Assembly: GCA_963804375.1 (NCBI GenBank)
Contig: CAWDQE010000006.1
Span: forward strand, 62,001-126,000
Length of the DNA stretch: 64,000 nt
Source of the DNA: JANXQG01 sp963804375
Lineage (GTDB): Bacteria > Planctomycetota > Planctomycetia > Pirellulales > Thermoguttaceae
Direction of reading: 5' to 3'
The position numbers and the translations under genes are program-made. The first letter of the stretch is position 1, and the number at the start of each line of letters is the position of its first letter. Positions 46,730 to 56,386 of this stretch are shown one piece after another. The notes under the pieces were generated by a model, which saw only the letters and a list, made by a program, of their open reading frames with translations, did no database searches and had not been told where the DNA came from.

Positions 46730-47785
46730 ATGAAATTGAAATACATGCTGCTTTCAGGGATCATGCTCCTGGGGACACTGTGCGCCGCGGCGGCGGAGAA
46801 GCCTGCCAGCGACAACCTCGCCGCACCGTGGGAACCTTGCGTGCAGGCCCTCCGCACGACGGCCTACGACATGCAGGCTATCCGCCAGCTTGCCGGCACG
46901 ACCGCGTGGAAAGAGTACCGGGACAATCCGCTTGTGAAACTGGGCGCGAAGGGCCAGTGGGATTCCGGCGCCCTGGGGTCGATGACGGTCATCCAGGTCG
47001 GCAAGGTGTGCCACATGTATTACGAAGCCTGGAGCGACAAGGGGGCGGGCGGCGTGGACTACCACACGCTTCAGATCGGACATGCCGTGTCGCCCGACGG
47101 ACTCCACTGGGCAAAAGACCCGGCCAACCCCGTGCTTTCTCCGGAGCCTGGCAGCAGTTGGGACGCGGACGGCGTCTGGGACCCTTTTGTGATCTATGAA
47201 GACGGCAAATTCAAGATGTGGCACGGCGGCGGGGATACCGACCACTGTGACTGGGCCTTCGCGGTTTCCGCCGACGGCAGTCATTTTGTCAAGAAAGCGC
47301 GGATCAGCCACTTGGGCAACGTGGAAGATGACCATGTGGTCCATGACGCGGCCAAGTCCCGCTACTACATGTACTACTGGGACCGCCGCCGCGAACCGCT
47401 GGGCCTGATGCGCGCGGAGTCTCCCAACGAAACGGACTTCGATTTCGCCCACGCTGCCACGCTGAAGATCGAAGGGGAGACGTACCCCGGCATGTACAAG
47501 TTCAGCCACGTAATCCACGAGGGCAGCGCCTGGTACATGTTCTACGGCAACTTCGTTCGGCCCCATTGCCCCAACGGCACCGTCCGCGTTGCCACTTCCA
47601 GCGACGGTCTGCACTGGACTTGTCGAAACAAGAACCTGCTTAAGGGCCACGATGGCGAAGTGCTCAAGGTGGCCGACCGGCTGTACATCATGTATTACGG
47701 CCCGCAGGGGTACTTCGACTGCCGGGGCTGCGATATCCGCGCGGCGGTCTATGCGGGGGACTTGATGGACTTGAAATCCCGTTGA
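46730..47785 (+). CDS. Secreted five-bladed propeller protein (GH43/GH32-like)
   Basis: The ATG follows AAGGGAGATTTAACCT. A signal peptide (LLSGIMLLGTLCAAAAE) precedes a propeller with repeated blades: MYYEAWSDKGAGG, IGHAVSPDGLHWAKDPANPV, DGVWDPFVIYEDGKFKMWHG, FAVSADGSHFVKK, VRVATSSDGLHWTCRNKN. The D-x-x-G-x-W-D-P and H-x-E type acids suit glycosidases of clans like GH43 or related phosphorylases, but no family can be fixed by eye. The two flanking 135-base repeats suggest shared regulation with the downstream surface-protein gene. Confidence 0.72.
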   Translation: MKLKYMLLSGIMLLGTLCAAAAEKPASDNLAAPWEPCVQALRTTAYDMQAIRQLAGTTAWKEYRDNPLVKLGAKGQWDSGALGSMTVIQVGKVCHMYYEAWSDKGAGGVDYHTLQIGHAVSPDGLHWAKDPANPVLSPEPGSSWDADGVWDPFVIYEDGKFKMWHGGGDTDHCDWAFAVSADGSHFVKKARISHLGNVEDDHVVHDAAKSRYYMYYWDRRREPLGLMRAESPNETDFDFAHAATLKIEGETYPGMYKFSHVIHEGSAWYMFYGNFVRPHCPNGTVRVATSSDGLHWTCRNKNLLKGHDGEVLKVADRLYIMYYGPQGYFDCRGCDIRAAVYAGDLMDLKSR

Positions 47786-47840
47786 GAAATCGTCACGTCC
47801 GATTTGGGAACCACTAGCTTGCCAAGCCGCCTCGCTGCCG

Positions 47841-47927
47841 ACCACGGCGGTGCCGGAACCGGGCACGCTGGCGTTGTTGGTGGCGGCTGGCGGCGCGGTC
47901 CTGCTGCTGCGCCAGAGACGGCGCTGA
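47841..47927 (+). pseudogene. Orphan PEP-CTERM tail
   Basis: Encodes VPEPGTLALLVAAGGAVLLL, RQRRR, stop, a perfect PEP-CTERM signal, with no gene body upstream. It is the end of a deleted exported protein. Confidence 0.75.
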
Positions 47928-47934
47928 TTTTGCT

Positions 47935-48072
47935 GTTTCCTGGACCGTATTCTCTGAACAACGTCAGCCCGCTAACCTGCGGCGGGCACCCCCACTCCGC
48001 AGCGAAGCGGCAGGGCCAGCGTCAAAAAGTCAGGAAACTGCCGGTTTTTCTTGACCGGCAGGTGATTTGACA
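47935..48072 (+). repeat. Repeat copy 2 of the 135-base element
   Basis: Matches 46365-46510: GCTAACCTGCGGCGGGCACC, GCAGCGAAGCGGCAGGGCC, AAACTGCCGGTTTTTCTTGA, CCGGCAGGTGATTTGACAC. Confidence 0.65.
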
Positions 48073-48562
48073 CTGCCGCCTGATGTTGCAGCCAGGGCCG
48101 CCAATTGACAGGATGAGCATTGCGCGGCCGTGCAACCACCAGCGGCCTGCCCGAGTTCCGCGGCCCCGAATTGGCATGCCATGTTGAAGATGCTGCTGTT
48201 CACCAGGGCAAGGTGGCTGTTCCTGACTCCCTCCACAAGTATCTGTGCCATCGTTGGTGGAAACTTCACTTTTGCCGGCGTTCCGGCGATTTGAAATACC
48301 AGATGGCACTCTCGGAGTTAATCTGGCTGGAAAAACGGGTGATGCGTGGGCCGTCGGCTGGGCCTCAAAAAACGAAAAGTATGCGACGCCGAAACGCCCA
48401 TCGTTTGATCGACCGGATACACGTCGGTTTGGCGCGCAAGCCCTGGCAGTTCTTGATTCGACGGCAAATGGTAGTTATAATCACCCCGGTTGGGCCCTTA
48501 TCGGCTAAACCACGGAGCATCGCGGGTGGCCGTTCAGTTTTCTCCGATTTAAGAAATCGATT
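48073..48562. other. Intergenic, no gene supported
   Basis: Frames on both strands overlap without motifs. It should contain the promoter of the LEPR-XLL gene. Confidence 0.4.
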
Positions 48563-49435
48563 ATGTGGTGGGGTTTCTTACGAAATTTGTCGTTGGGGAG
48601 GGGGTCGCGCAAAAAGACCCGCAAGGCAAGCCGTGGCTCCGCGCGACATTTCCGCACGCCGGGGTTCGAATTTCTCGAAAATCGGCAGATGTTGTCCGGG
48701 ACGCCGCTAACGCCCGCAATCTCCAGCGGCAGCAATTTCTCTGGCGCTGGCGGCTCTCATAATGCACTCATCGCGGCCCACGCCGCCTCGGTATCGCCGA
48801 CTGTCATTACCAACCCCAAATCGACAACCGTCCGGCAAGGGACTGTAGGTGCTCTCAGCGCGAGCATCAACTCGCCCATCGTCGGCCAGAGCGTGACATT
48901 CACGTTTACAGGAGGGACGAGCGACAGCGTGCAGTTCGAGGTCGACGGCAACACCGTCGGAGCGCGAATGAATCTGGTCGTGGTGAACGGCGTGGCCCAA
49001 GCGACCTTCGGCATCTCATTTGCAAGCGCGGGAGTTCACACGATCGGTGCTATCGACTTTGTGAACAGCACGGGCCCAGGTGTCCATTCAGCTCTTGCTA
49101 CTATTACGGAGTTGAACATAACGGTCACACCGGCGGCCAGCACCACGGCCCTTAGCACGAGCCTCAACCACGCCACCGTCGGCGGCAAAGTCGATATTGG
49201 ATCTGTGGCAATGCTCAGCACGAGCGTCAGTTGGCCCAACGTCGGCCACTGGACACTCACATTTCCGGGAGGGACGAGCGTCATCGCGCATTTCGAGGTC
49301 GACGGAAACACCGACGGACCGCGAACGAATATGGGCGTAATCGAACTGGGCGTGGTGAACGGCGTGGTGCCTTGGGGCGGACCTGGCGCACCGGGCAGGC
49401 TTCCGGCGGTCAAGTTCAGTCCTTTCTCCCTCTGA
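48563..49435 (+). CDS. LEPR-XLL surface protein with Ig-like repeats
   Basis: The basic N-terminus is followed by FEFLENRQMLSG, the LEPR-XLL motif characteristic of planctomycete and related exported giant proteins. Two Ig-like beta repeats follow (SINSPIVGQSVTFTFTGGTS, QFEVDGNTVGARMNLVVVNG, then ASTTALSTSLNHATVGGKVD, HFEVDGNTDGPRTNMGVIEL). At 290 residues it is short for the class. The end (GRLPAVKFSPFSL) looks unfinished, so it may be truncated. Confidence 0.78.
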   Translation: MWWGFLRNLSLGRGSRKKTRKASRGSARHFRTPGFEFLENRQMLSGTPLTPAISSGSNFSGAGGSHNALIAAHAASVSPTVITNPKSTTVRQGTVGALSASINSPIVGQSVTFTFTGGTSDSVQFEVDGNTVGARMNLVVVNGVAQATFGISFASAGVHTIGAIDFVNSTGPGVHSALATITELNITVTPAASTTALSTSLNHATVGGKVDIGSVAMLSTSVSWPNVGHWTLTFPGGTSVIAHFEVDGNTDGPRTNMGVIELGVVNGVVPWGGPGAPGRLPAVKFSPFSL

Positions 49436-49501
49436 GGGACAGGATTTCCCAGAAGGTCTCTGAGCTACGTCCCCGGGTCGTCCAAGGCAGTGGAGAATGC
49501 A

Positions 49502-51730
49502 ATGCGGAACTTCAGTATCACAGCAATGCTCGTTCTGGCATGGACCACGTGTGCCCACGGACAAGCAACATTAGACCACGAGGAATTCGTCGGCCCGTTC
49601 GCCAGTTGGGCCAACGTGAAGACCGATTTCGGTGCGATCGGCAACGGCGCGGCCGACGACACCGCCGCGCTTCAGAAGGCCCTCGACTCGTTCCAGCAGA
49701 AATCGAAGGTGCTGTACCTTCCGGCCGGCACGTATCGCATCACGAAGACCCTGACGATGACCAATCGCCAGTTCCTGAGCATTCTGGGCGAGGATCCGGC
49801 CAAGACCGTCATCAAGTGGGACGGGCCGGACGACGGCACGATGCTCCTGTGCAACGGCGTCTGCTATGCAAAGTTCGCACGCATCACTTGGAACGGCGCG
49901 GGACGCAAGGTCACCGCCATCTTCCACGAGTCGGAGAACACCAAGGGCGTGGGGACCGGGAACGAACACAGCGACCAGGTGTTCGTCGATCTGGCCTTCG
50001 GCATCCGCGCGGGCAAGCCGCACTTCATGGATGCGGAGACCGGGATCTTCCGGTGCAAGTTCCTGCGTTGCTCGCAGGCCGGCGTGCGCATTCAGAGTTT
50101 CAACGCGCTGGACTGGTTCATTTGGGATTCGGAGTTCGACGCCTGCGCCGTTGCCGTGACGAACGATCCCGGCGCCGGACATTTCCACGTCTATCGCAAC
50201 ATCTTCCGCAATTCGACGATCGCCGACATCACGCTGCGCAACGCCGAGTACTTCGGAATCCGCCATAATGTCTCCAGCGGCTCCAAGCGGTTCTTCGAAG
50301 CCCGCGACATCGGTGGCTGGGCCGTGCCGACGTTGCTGCAAGGCAATACGATCGTCGATACCAAGGAGCCGGTGTCGATCCTGGTCAATGATCCCGGGCC
50401 GACGCTGTTGTTCGACAATGTGATCAAGAGTCTTACGAGCGTCACCGAGGGGCCGGTCGTGCGGTTCTCGGCCGGAGTGGAAGGCGAATACGTGGCCATC
50501 GGCAACACGACCACCGTGGCGACGCCCTTCATTTCGCGCCACCGGTTCCTGGAACTCGAGACTAAGGTCGCCGCGGCCGCGAAGATCGTCGTCCCCGTGC
50601 TGCCCGGCGCAGTGACGCCGCCGATGAAGAACCGGCCTGTGATCGAAATTCCGTTGAAAGCCGATGGCAAGGCGATCCAGGCCGCCGTCGACAAGGCCGC
50701 CGCGTTGCGGGGCAATCGTCCGGTCATCCATATACCGGCCGGCGACTACACGATCCAACAGACCATCGTCATTCCGTCCGGGTTGGACGTGCAGATCGTC
50801 GGGGACGGATTGCTCGAGACCACGCGGCTACGCTGGAGCGGGGGCGATCTAGGACCGATGTTCACGCTGGCCAGCCCGGCCCGCGCCACGTTCCGCGACT
50901 TGTCGCTTATCGGCAACCGCAAGAGCGCGGGCCTGGTGATCGCCGGCGCCGACCAGCCCGGGGCTCGCATCTCCGGCGACGGCCTGGAGATCCGTACCTG
51001 TCAGCTCGGCCTGTTGGTCGACGCACTGGAACAGGCGGATGTCAGTTTCCGCAACATTCATCATAGCGGCAACAAAGTCAGCTTCCGGGTGGTTGGCGGT
51101 CCGGAAGCCGCCGCCGGAAAACGGACGCCCGCGCGGACCGTGCTTTTCGGCGGGGCCTCCAGTGGCAACGACTATGCCTACGACGTGGCCAACGGCGGCC
51201 GGCTCATGGCGCAGGACATCTGGTACGAGGGCGCTCCGCCGACGTTCCTGAAGATGACCGGCTTCGGCGCCTTCACGCTCAGCGGTGCGATGATTGCCCC
51301 GGGCCGTCCCGCGCCGAACGCCGCTCCGACCGATCCCAACTATGCCGGAGTGGCGCTGGAAAATTTCCGCGGGCGGGCGACCTTCCTCTCGACGGTCTTC
51401 GGCACTCGGGTCGTGGTGGCGGGCAACGGCGAGGGTACGAACGTGCTCTTGATGGGCGTGCAGCCCAGCGATGAGAACCTGTTCACCGCCCCGCCGCCGA
51501 AGGCCAGCGTGGCCGTGCTGTATTCGCGCCGGTTCGCCCAGGGCGAACCGCCGACGCGTCCGGTGCCCAACCAGGGCAATCCCGATGCGCTGTGGATCCT
51601 TCAAATGCTGGAGCAGGTGCGAACCGACACGCCGCGCCTACTGACGCTCCTCCCCACCGGGGTCACGGACCTGCGGTTCTACCGCGTGGCGGTCTGCGAG
51701 TTCACCACCGGTATTCAGGTGAAACGCTGA
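49502..51730 (+). CDS. Secreted right-handed beta-helix protein, pectate-lyase superfamily
   Basis: ATG 49502 follows GTGGAGAATGCA; signal peptide FSITAMLVLAWTTCAHGQA. Residues 35-100 have the Pectate_lyase_3 start (VKTDFGAIGNGAADDTAALQ, KVLYLPAGTYRITKTLTM), and a second such start appears near residue 385 (DGKAIQAAVDKAAALRGNRP, VIHIPAGDYTIQQTIVIPSG). So two beta-helix modules are joined. Substrate unknown; polysaccharide or capsule degradation is the usual role. Confidence 0.8.
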   Translation: MRNFSITAMLVLAWTTCAHGQATLDHEEFVGPFASWANVKTDFGAIGNGAADDTAALQKALDSFQQKSKVLYLPAGTYRITKTLTMTNRQFLSILGEDPAKTVIKWDGPDDGTMLLCNGVCYAKFARITWNGAGRKVTAIFHESENTKGVGTGNEHSDQVFVDLAFGIRAGKPHFMDAETGIFRCKFLRCSQAGVRIQSFNALDWFIWDSEFDACAVAVTNDPGAGHFHVYRNIFRNSTIADITLRNAEYFGIRHNVSSGSKRFFEARDIGGWAVPTLLQGNTIVDTKEPVSILVNDPGPTLLFDNVIKSLTSVTEGPVVRFSAGVEGEYVAIGNTTTVATPFISRHRFLELETKVAAAAKIVVPVLPGAVTPPMKNRPVIEIPLKADGKAIQAAVDKAAALRGNRPVIHIPAGDYTIQQTIVIPSGLDVQIVGDGLLETTRLRWSGGDLGPMFTLASPARATFRDLSLIGNRKSAGLVIAGADQPGARISGDGLEIRTCQLGLLVDALEQADVSFRNIHHSGNKVSFRVVGGPEAAAGKRTPARTVLFGGASSGNDYAYDVANGGRLMAQDIWYEGAPPTFLKMTGFGAFTLSGAMIAPGRPAPNAAPTDPNYAGVALENFRGRATFLSTVFGTRVVVAGNGEGTNVLLMGVQPSDENLFTAPPPKASVAVLYSRRFAQGEPPTRPVPNQGNPDALWILQMLEQVRTDTPRLLTLLPTGVTDLRFYRVAVCEFTTGIQVKR

Positions 51731-52038
51731 GCACGTGTATCGAGACTTCACGGCCAGCAACCGCCGCGTCTCCCCCCGCTTCCCCTTGATCGGGGGAATC
51801 CTCGTCTGGTCGTAGGCGGTCGTCTGGCGTCGCATTCAGGCGATGATGGCGGCCTCGGCCCGTTGGGAGATCGGGATGCGCTCGGTCCTGGCCACTGCCC
51901 GCAGGCGACGGAATCCCGAAGAGCCCACTGTAATTCTCGGGAGCCTTGAGGGGGTATGCCACATGAGCCATTGAACAGGGTAAAATGGCATTTTCGTCGA
52001 TCCCTTATCCACTAACCCTTCCACAGCAAGGTAATCCC
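51731..52038. other. Intergenic, no gene
   Basis: Spacer between the beta-helix gene and the stress operon. CCCCGCTTCCCCTTGATCGGGG at 51775-51797 is a possible weak terminator. No gene was recognised. Confidence 0.4.
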
Positions 52039-52611
52039 ATGGAACTCAAAGGCTCTCGAACCGAACGCAACCTGCTCATGGCCTTCGCGGGTGAATCGCA
52101 GGCCCGTAACCGCTACACCTTCTTCAGCAGCCAAGCCCGCAACGACGGGTTCATTCAGGTCGCCACGATCTTCGAGGAGACGGCTAACCAGGAAAAGGAA
52201 CACGCCAAGCGGTTCTTCAAGTTCCTCCGGGGCGGCGAAGTCAAGATCGAGTGCGCCTTTCCAGCCGGGATCGTCGGCACGACTGCCGAGAACCTGCTGG
52301 CGGCGGCCAGCGGCGAGCACGAGGAATGGTCGATCCTGTACCCCGGCTTCGCCACGGTCGCTCGGGAGGAAGGTTTTTCGGCCATCGCCATCGCCTTTGA
52401 GAAGATCTCCGTGGCCGAGAAGCAGCACGAGCGGCGCTACCGTGGCCTCCGGGATAGCATCCAGAATGGTCGTGTGTTCAAGCGGAGCGAGCCGGTCAAA
52501 TGGCGGTGTCTGAACTGCGGCTACGTCCACGAAGGCCCGGACGCCCCCGGTGCCTGTCCGGCCTGCGCCCATCCCCAGGCGTATTTCGAGCTTCTGGCCG
52601 AGAACTGGTGA
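52039..52611 (+). CDS. Rubrerythrin
   Basis: The 190-residue protein starts at ATG 52039 (MELKGSRTERNLLMAFAGES). The di-iron four-helix part has AFAGESQARNRYTFF, FEETANQEKEHAKRFF and AFEKISVAEKQHERRY, with the E-x-x-H ligands in place. The C-terminal rubredoxin part has CLNCGYVHEG and CPACAHP for one iron. Rubrerythrin reduces hydrogen peroxide using electrons from rubredoxin, and the next gene could be its electron donor. Confidence 0.93.
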   Translation: MELKGSRTERNLLMAFAGESQARNRYTFFSSQARNDGFIQVATIFEETANQEKEHAKRFFKFLRGGEVKIECAFPAGIVGTTAENLLAAASGEHEEWSILYPGFATVAREEGFSAIAIAFEKISVAEKQHERRYRGLRDSIQNGRVFKRSEPVKWRCLNCGYVHEGPDAPGACPACAHPQAYFELLAENW

Positions 52612-52620
52612 AAGGGGCCG

Positions 52621-54123
52621 ATGATGCCAGGTACGAATCAAGCATGGTGCTGTACTGTTTGCGGCTACGTTCATCGCGGCGGCGAACCACCCGACGCATG
52701 CCCGGTCTGCGGGGCTCCCCGCGAGCTTTTCGAGCCGCAGGCCGAGACCCCACCGCCCGCCGCCGCGCCTGCGGCGAGCCAATGGCGATGCCTGGTCTGC
52801 GGGTATGTCCACACCGGCCCTCAGCCGCCCAACGAGTGCCCAGCGTGCGGGGCAACTGCCGATTGCTTCGAGCCCGTGAGTGCAGCGGCCAAGACGACGG
52901 CGGTGGCCACCCAGTCGATTCGTGCGGTCATCGTCGGCGGTAGTATCGCCGGAATCTCCGCCGCCGAGTCGTTGTGCGCGGCCTCGCCCACGGCGGAGAT
53001 AACCCTGGTCTCCAATGAGGCCGAGCTTCCCTACTACCGGCTCAACTTGACTAGGTATCTGGCTGGAGAGATCGGCGAACAGGACTTGCCGATCCATGCC
53101 GCAAGCTGGTACGAGGAGCAGAAGATCCGGCTGATGCTGGGCACCGAGGTATCGACAATCCACCTGGACGAGCATACCGTCGCGCTACAAAGCGGAGAGA
53201 AGCTGCCCTTCGACAGGCTGCTGCTAACGGCTGGTGCCCATCCCTTCATTCCGCCGATACCCGGCGCGGACCGGGAAGGGGTAACTGCTCTGCGTACGGT
53301 CGAGGAGGCCCGTCAAATACTGACAGCGTGCCGGGCCGGGGCGAAGTGCGTTTGCATCGGCGGCGGCCTGCTCGGCTTGGAAACGGCGGGCGCTCTGGCC
53401 CGGCAAGGGGCCGATGTGACGCTGCTGGAGGGTTTTGGCTGGTTGCTGCCACGGCAGTTGAACGAGCGGGCCGGGGAAATCCTTAGCCAGTACGTCCTTG
53501 GCACCGGCATCAAGCTGCGGACCAAGGCAATCACGAAAGAGATCGTCGGCGACGGGCGCGTACGGGGCATTTGCCTGGAAGACGGCAGCACGATCTCCGC
53601 TGATCTGGTCGTTATCGCCACGGGCATCCGGCCCAACAGCCAGCTGGCGCGGCGGGTCAGTCTGGAAGTGAACCAAGGCGTCGTAGTGGATAACCTGCTC
53701 AGGACCTCCCACCCGGATGTCTACGCGGCAGGCGATGTTGCCGAGTATCACGGCCAAGTTTACGGAGTCTGGGGGCCGTCGCAGTATCAGGGGAGCATCG
53801 CTGGGATGAACGTGGCCGGAGGTTGTGTCGAGTTCGGCGGCGTTCCACGCTCGAACACATTGAAAGTGCTGGGGCTGGACCTCTTCAGCATCGGGCAGTT
53901 CAATCCGCAGGATGCGAGCTTCCGCACCTTCGATGAGGAGGCCGATGGCCGGTACTGCCGCTTTGTCTTCCGTGACAACCGCCTCGTGGGCGCGGTGCTG
54001 CTGGGCAACACGAAACTTGCCGCCACGGTGAAACAGGCGGTCGAGAGCGGTAGGGACTATTCGGAATTGCTGGCGAAATGTCCAGGAGTACCTGAAATCA
54101 TCACAACTCTAACATCATCCTGA
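52621..54123 (+). CDS. Double-rubredoxin/NAD(P)H:rubredoxin oxidoreductase-like flavoprotein
   Basis: Two N-terminal rubredoxin-like modules (CTVCGYVHRG...CPVCG, residues 10-31; CLVCGYVHTG...CPACG, about 57-78) are fused to a pyridine-nucleotide-disulfide-type reductase: FAD site RAVIVGGSIAGISAAESL, PYYRLNLTRYLAGE, NAD site CVCIGGGLLGLETAGALA, and TSHPDVYAAGDVAEY. The fusion would carry electrons from NAD(P)H straight to rubredoxin iron and on to rubrerythrin. The start is one of two adjacent ATGs, nine bases after the rubrerythrin stop. Confidence 0.88.
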   Translation: MMPGTNQAWCCTVCGYVHRGGEPPDACPVCGAPRELFEPQAETPPPAAAPAASQWRCLVCGYVHTGPQPPNECPACGATADCFEPVSAAAKTTAVATQSIRAVIVGGSIAGISAAESLCAASPTAEITLVSNEAELPYYRLNLTRYLAGEIGEQDLPIHAASWYEEQKIRLMLGTEVSTIHLDEHTVALQSGEKLPFDRLLLTAGAHPFIPPIPGADREGVTALRTVEEARQILTACRAGAKCVCIGGGLLGLETAGALARQGADVTLLEGFGWLLPRQLNERAGEILSQYVLGTGIKLRTKAITKEIVGDGRVRGICLEDGSTISADLVVIATGIRPNSQLARRVSLEVNQGVVVDNLLRTSHPDVYAAGDVAEYHGQVYGVWGPSQYQGSIAGMNVAGGCVEFGGVPRSNTLKVLGLDLFSIGQFNPQDASFRTFDEEADGRYCRFVFRDNRLVGAVLLGNTKLAATVKQAVESGRDYSELLAKCPGVPEIITTLTSS

Positions 54124-54145
54124 CGAGAGGACAAAGACAATAGGA

Positions 54146-54589
54146 ATGACTGTCACGTTGGACCGCATGATCCACACCAAGGCCACGCACCACGAGCTGG
54201 GCAAGGAGATCGGCTTGGAAGGCTGTTGCGCCTTCGGAGGCAAAGGGGAAGACCTGAATCCCATCGACCTGGTGGCGATGGGCGTGGCTTCGTGCATGAT
54301 GATCCTCATGGCGAAGTTGGCCGAGAGCAAGGGCATTGACCTGACCGGGACGTGGGCCGACACCGCCTACGCGCTGAAGGACTACAAGATCGCCTCGATC
54401 ACAGTGACCATCCATTCGCCCTATGAACCCTCCGAGGCCGACCGCGTGTTCCTGGAGAAGGAAAGCCATCGCTGCCCAGTGTATCTGGCCGTGAAGGATG
54501 GTACGGAGGTGAAGGTGGGATTCCAGTGGGGCAGCACCCCAAGTTCGGTGCCCAAGGCAGCCGGGAAGTCGTGCTGTCAATGTGTTTGA
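54146..54589 (+). CDS. OsmC/Ohr-family protein
   Basis: The 147-residue protein has GEDLNPIDLVAMGVASCMMI with the first catalytic Cys and SHRCPVYLAV with the second, the redox pair of OsmC-type hydroperoxide reductases. The C-terminus SCCQCV adds three extra Cys, which is unusual. It is third in the operon, 22 bases after the flavoprotein stop, fitting organic peroxide removal. Confidence 0.88.
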   Translation: MTVTLDRMIHTKATHHELGKEIGLEGCCAFGGKGEDLNPIDLVAMGVASCMMILMAKLAESKGIDLTGTWADTAYALKDYKIASITVTIHSPYEPSEADRVFLEKESHRCPVYLAVKDGTEVKVGFQWGSTPSSVPKAAGKSCCQCV

Positions 54590-55384
54590 GAGTGGGCGTC
54601 GTTGCGCCCTTGCTGTACGTCGGGCACTGTATTACTGCGCTCAGCCGAGCCAGTTGGAAAGCCAGAGCAGGCCCGTCACCGCCAGCGAGCCCACCTTGCC
54701 GAACAGTTCACCGGCGAGCCCTTCCCCTACGACCTCAGCAGCACCGCCTGGTTTTTGCGACGTGCTTCGGAAACGAGTGCGGCTTACGGCGACATGCGGA
54801 TATTTAGCCACTCCAGACGGGTTGCCCAAGATTTTCCGCCGGGCTTTCCAGCGTGAGTGCCCCCACGCGTGCCTGCAAGCAGCGCCGCCAGTCACGTTTT
54901 GGGCCAATTCTCGCCGTCGAGCTGCTTGGCGGATTGCCGCAGCCAACGCAGCAGCGAATCGGGCCCAAGTACACCGTGCGATGCATCCCCGGACCCCCTT
55001 GTAGCATCATTTCCGCCCCTCATTCCTATCTTTCGGGGGGCATCGGCTCGCGATTCTTGTCAAAAAGTTAATCCAATTCCTTGCAATTTTCACACGATGA
55101 TATAAAATCGGCAGATATGTGCTGGCGGCGTTTCGCCCAGGCACTCTCTCCACAAATCTCTGAGGCAGCGTGCATCTGGTCTCTGACGCACCGCGTAGGT
55201 GAGGTCGGACCAGTGTGCTTCTCGACAACGCGACGGTTCTTTGGTCGCGGGGCCTGTGCCCCGGGACGATCGTGGTGTGTCTCTGTCGCGTTCTCCCCGT
55301 TTTCTGACCGGTCCGGCGGTCGCGTGTTGGTGTGTTGGTGTGTCGGTAGGTGGCGTGTTGGACTGCAAGGGAGAGAGCTGAATC
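54590..55384. other. Mostly non-coding; scrap of the 2023 gene family
   Basis: At 54664-54765 a frame encodes RAHLAEQFTGEPFPYDLSST, AWFLR, matching the gene at 2023-2682. After 55030 the sequence becomes AT-richer before a long leader to the next gene; a run TGTTGGTGTGTTGGTGTGTC (55328-55347) is a short TG repeat. Confidence 0.45.
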
Positions 55385-56386
55385 ATGTTGAAGCGGGTGG
55401 TAGGGACGTTGGAGCGGGCTGCAAGGGTGGATCGTCGCGTCAAGACGACTCGCGGCGCTGTTGCCGTCGCTCTGTCGGTCCTTGCCGCCGTCGCGATCTT
55501 ACTTTTTGGCTCGACGGTCGCGCGGGCGGATGCCTCTTGGTCCAACACTGGGTCCGGTAACTGGTCGAATCCTGCGAATTGGACGGGAGGGATGCCGGGC
55601 TCCAGCACGACTGCTTGGATTGTGAATGGAGGCACGGCCACCTTGACAAGCAATGGCGCCGTATGTGGCAATCTGTACCTCGGTGCCCTCAGCGGAGGGA
55701 CGAGCGGAACAATCGAAATGCTGGCGGGCAGCCTTCAGTCAAGCGCCAATGAAGCTGTCGGATGGTATGGAACGGGGACCTTCGATCAATCCGGCGGCAC
55801 GCACGTCATTTCCGGTAGCCTGTACGTAAGTTACACTTCGGGCGGTAATATCGGCACCTACAATCTCAGCGAGGCCGCCCAGTTGTCCGCTGGGGACGAG
55901 TGCATCGGCTTTCGGGGTACGGGAGTCTTCACTCAGTCCGGCGGCACGTACTACTTGATCGAGTCTGGATCGGCTCCTAGCGGCACACTGGGCACAATCA
56001 CCAGCGGCACGATCGACGGCTACCCGGCGTCGCTGGCGGTACAAAACGACAACCTGGTGCTCACCGTCGTGCCCGAGCCGGGGACGCTGGCGCTCCTGGG
56101 GGTGGGGGCGGTTGGGCTGGGCACGGCTAACTCGTTCAATCCGAAGCCAACGACCACGGCGGGTGAGAAGCCGTTCCAAGAACGGGCCTGTGGCATAGGC
56201 ATCTTGCCCGTGCGGGGTCTTGAAACAAACTCATGGAGAAGATCAAGACTGGCAAAAAGACGTGACCAGTCACACACCAGAAACCCGAGAAAGGACAACC
56301 AACATGAAAACGTCGAGTCGAGCATTCCGCCCCGGACTTGCAGTGCTCATTGGTTTCTTCTATGCCAGCGGCCTGGCGGACGCTGA
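55385..56386 (+). CDS. Exported PEP-CTERM-type protein that has lost its anchor
   Basis: ATG 55385 follows GGGAGAGAGCTGAATC. A signal segment (ALSVLAAVAILLFGSTVARA) precedes strand repeats (WSNPANWTGGMPGSSTTAWI; TGTFDQSGGTHVISGSLYVS; TGVFTQSGGTYYLIESGSAP). The end has TVVPEPGTLALLGVGAVGLG but then, instead of the usual basic stop, reads TANSFNPKP and runs on about 90 residues into the next gene's start. A frameshift after GLG is likely. The segment before PEP nearly repeats that of the next gene. Confidence 0.7.
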   Translation: MLKRVVGTLERAARVDRRVKTTRGAVAVALSVLAAVAILLFGSTVARADASWSNTGSGNWSNPANWTGGMPGSSTTAWIVNGGTATLTSNGAVCGNLYLGALSGGTSGTIEMLAGSLQSSANEAVGWYGTGTFDQSGGTHVISGSLYVSYTSGGNIGTYNLSEAAQLSAGDECIGFRGTGVFTQSGGTYYLIESGSAPSGTLGTITSGTIDGYPASLAVQNDNLVLTVVPEPGTLALLGVGAVGLGTANSFNPKPTTTAGEKPFQERACGIGILPVRGLETNSWRRSRLAKRRDQSHTRNPRKDNQHENVESSIPPRTCSAHWFLLCQRPGGR

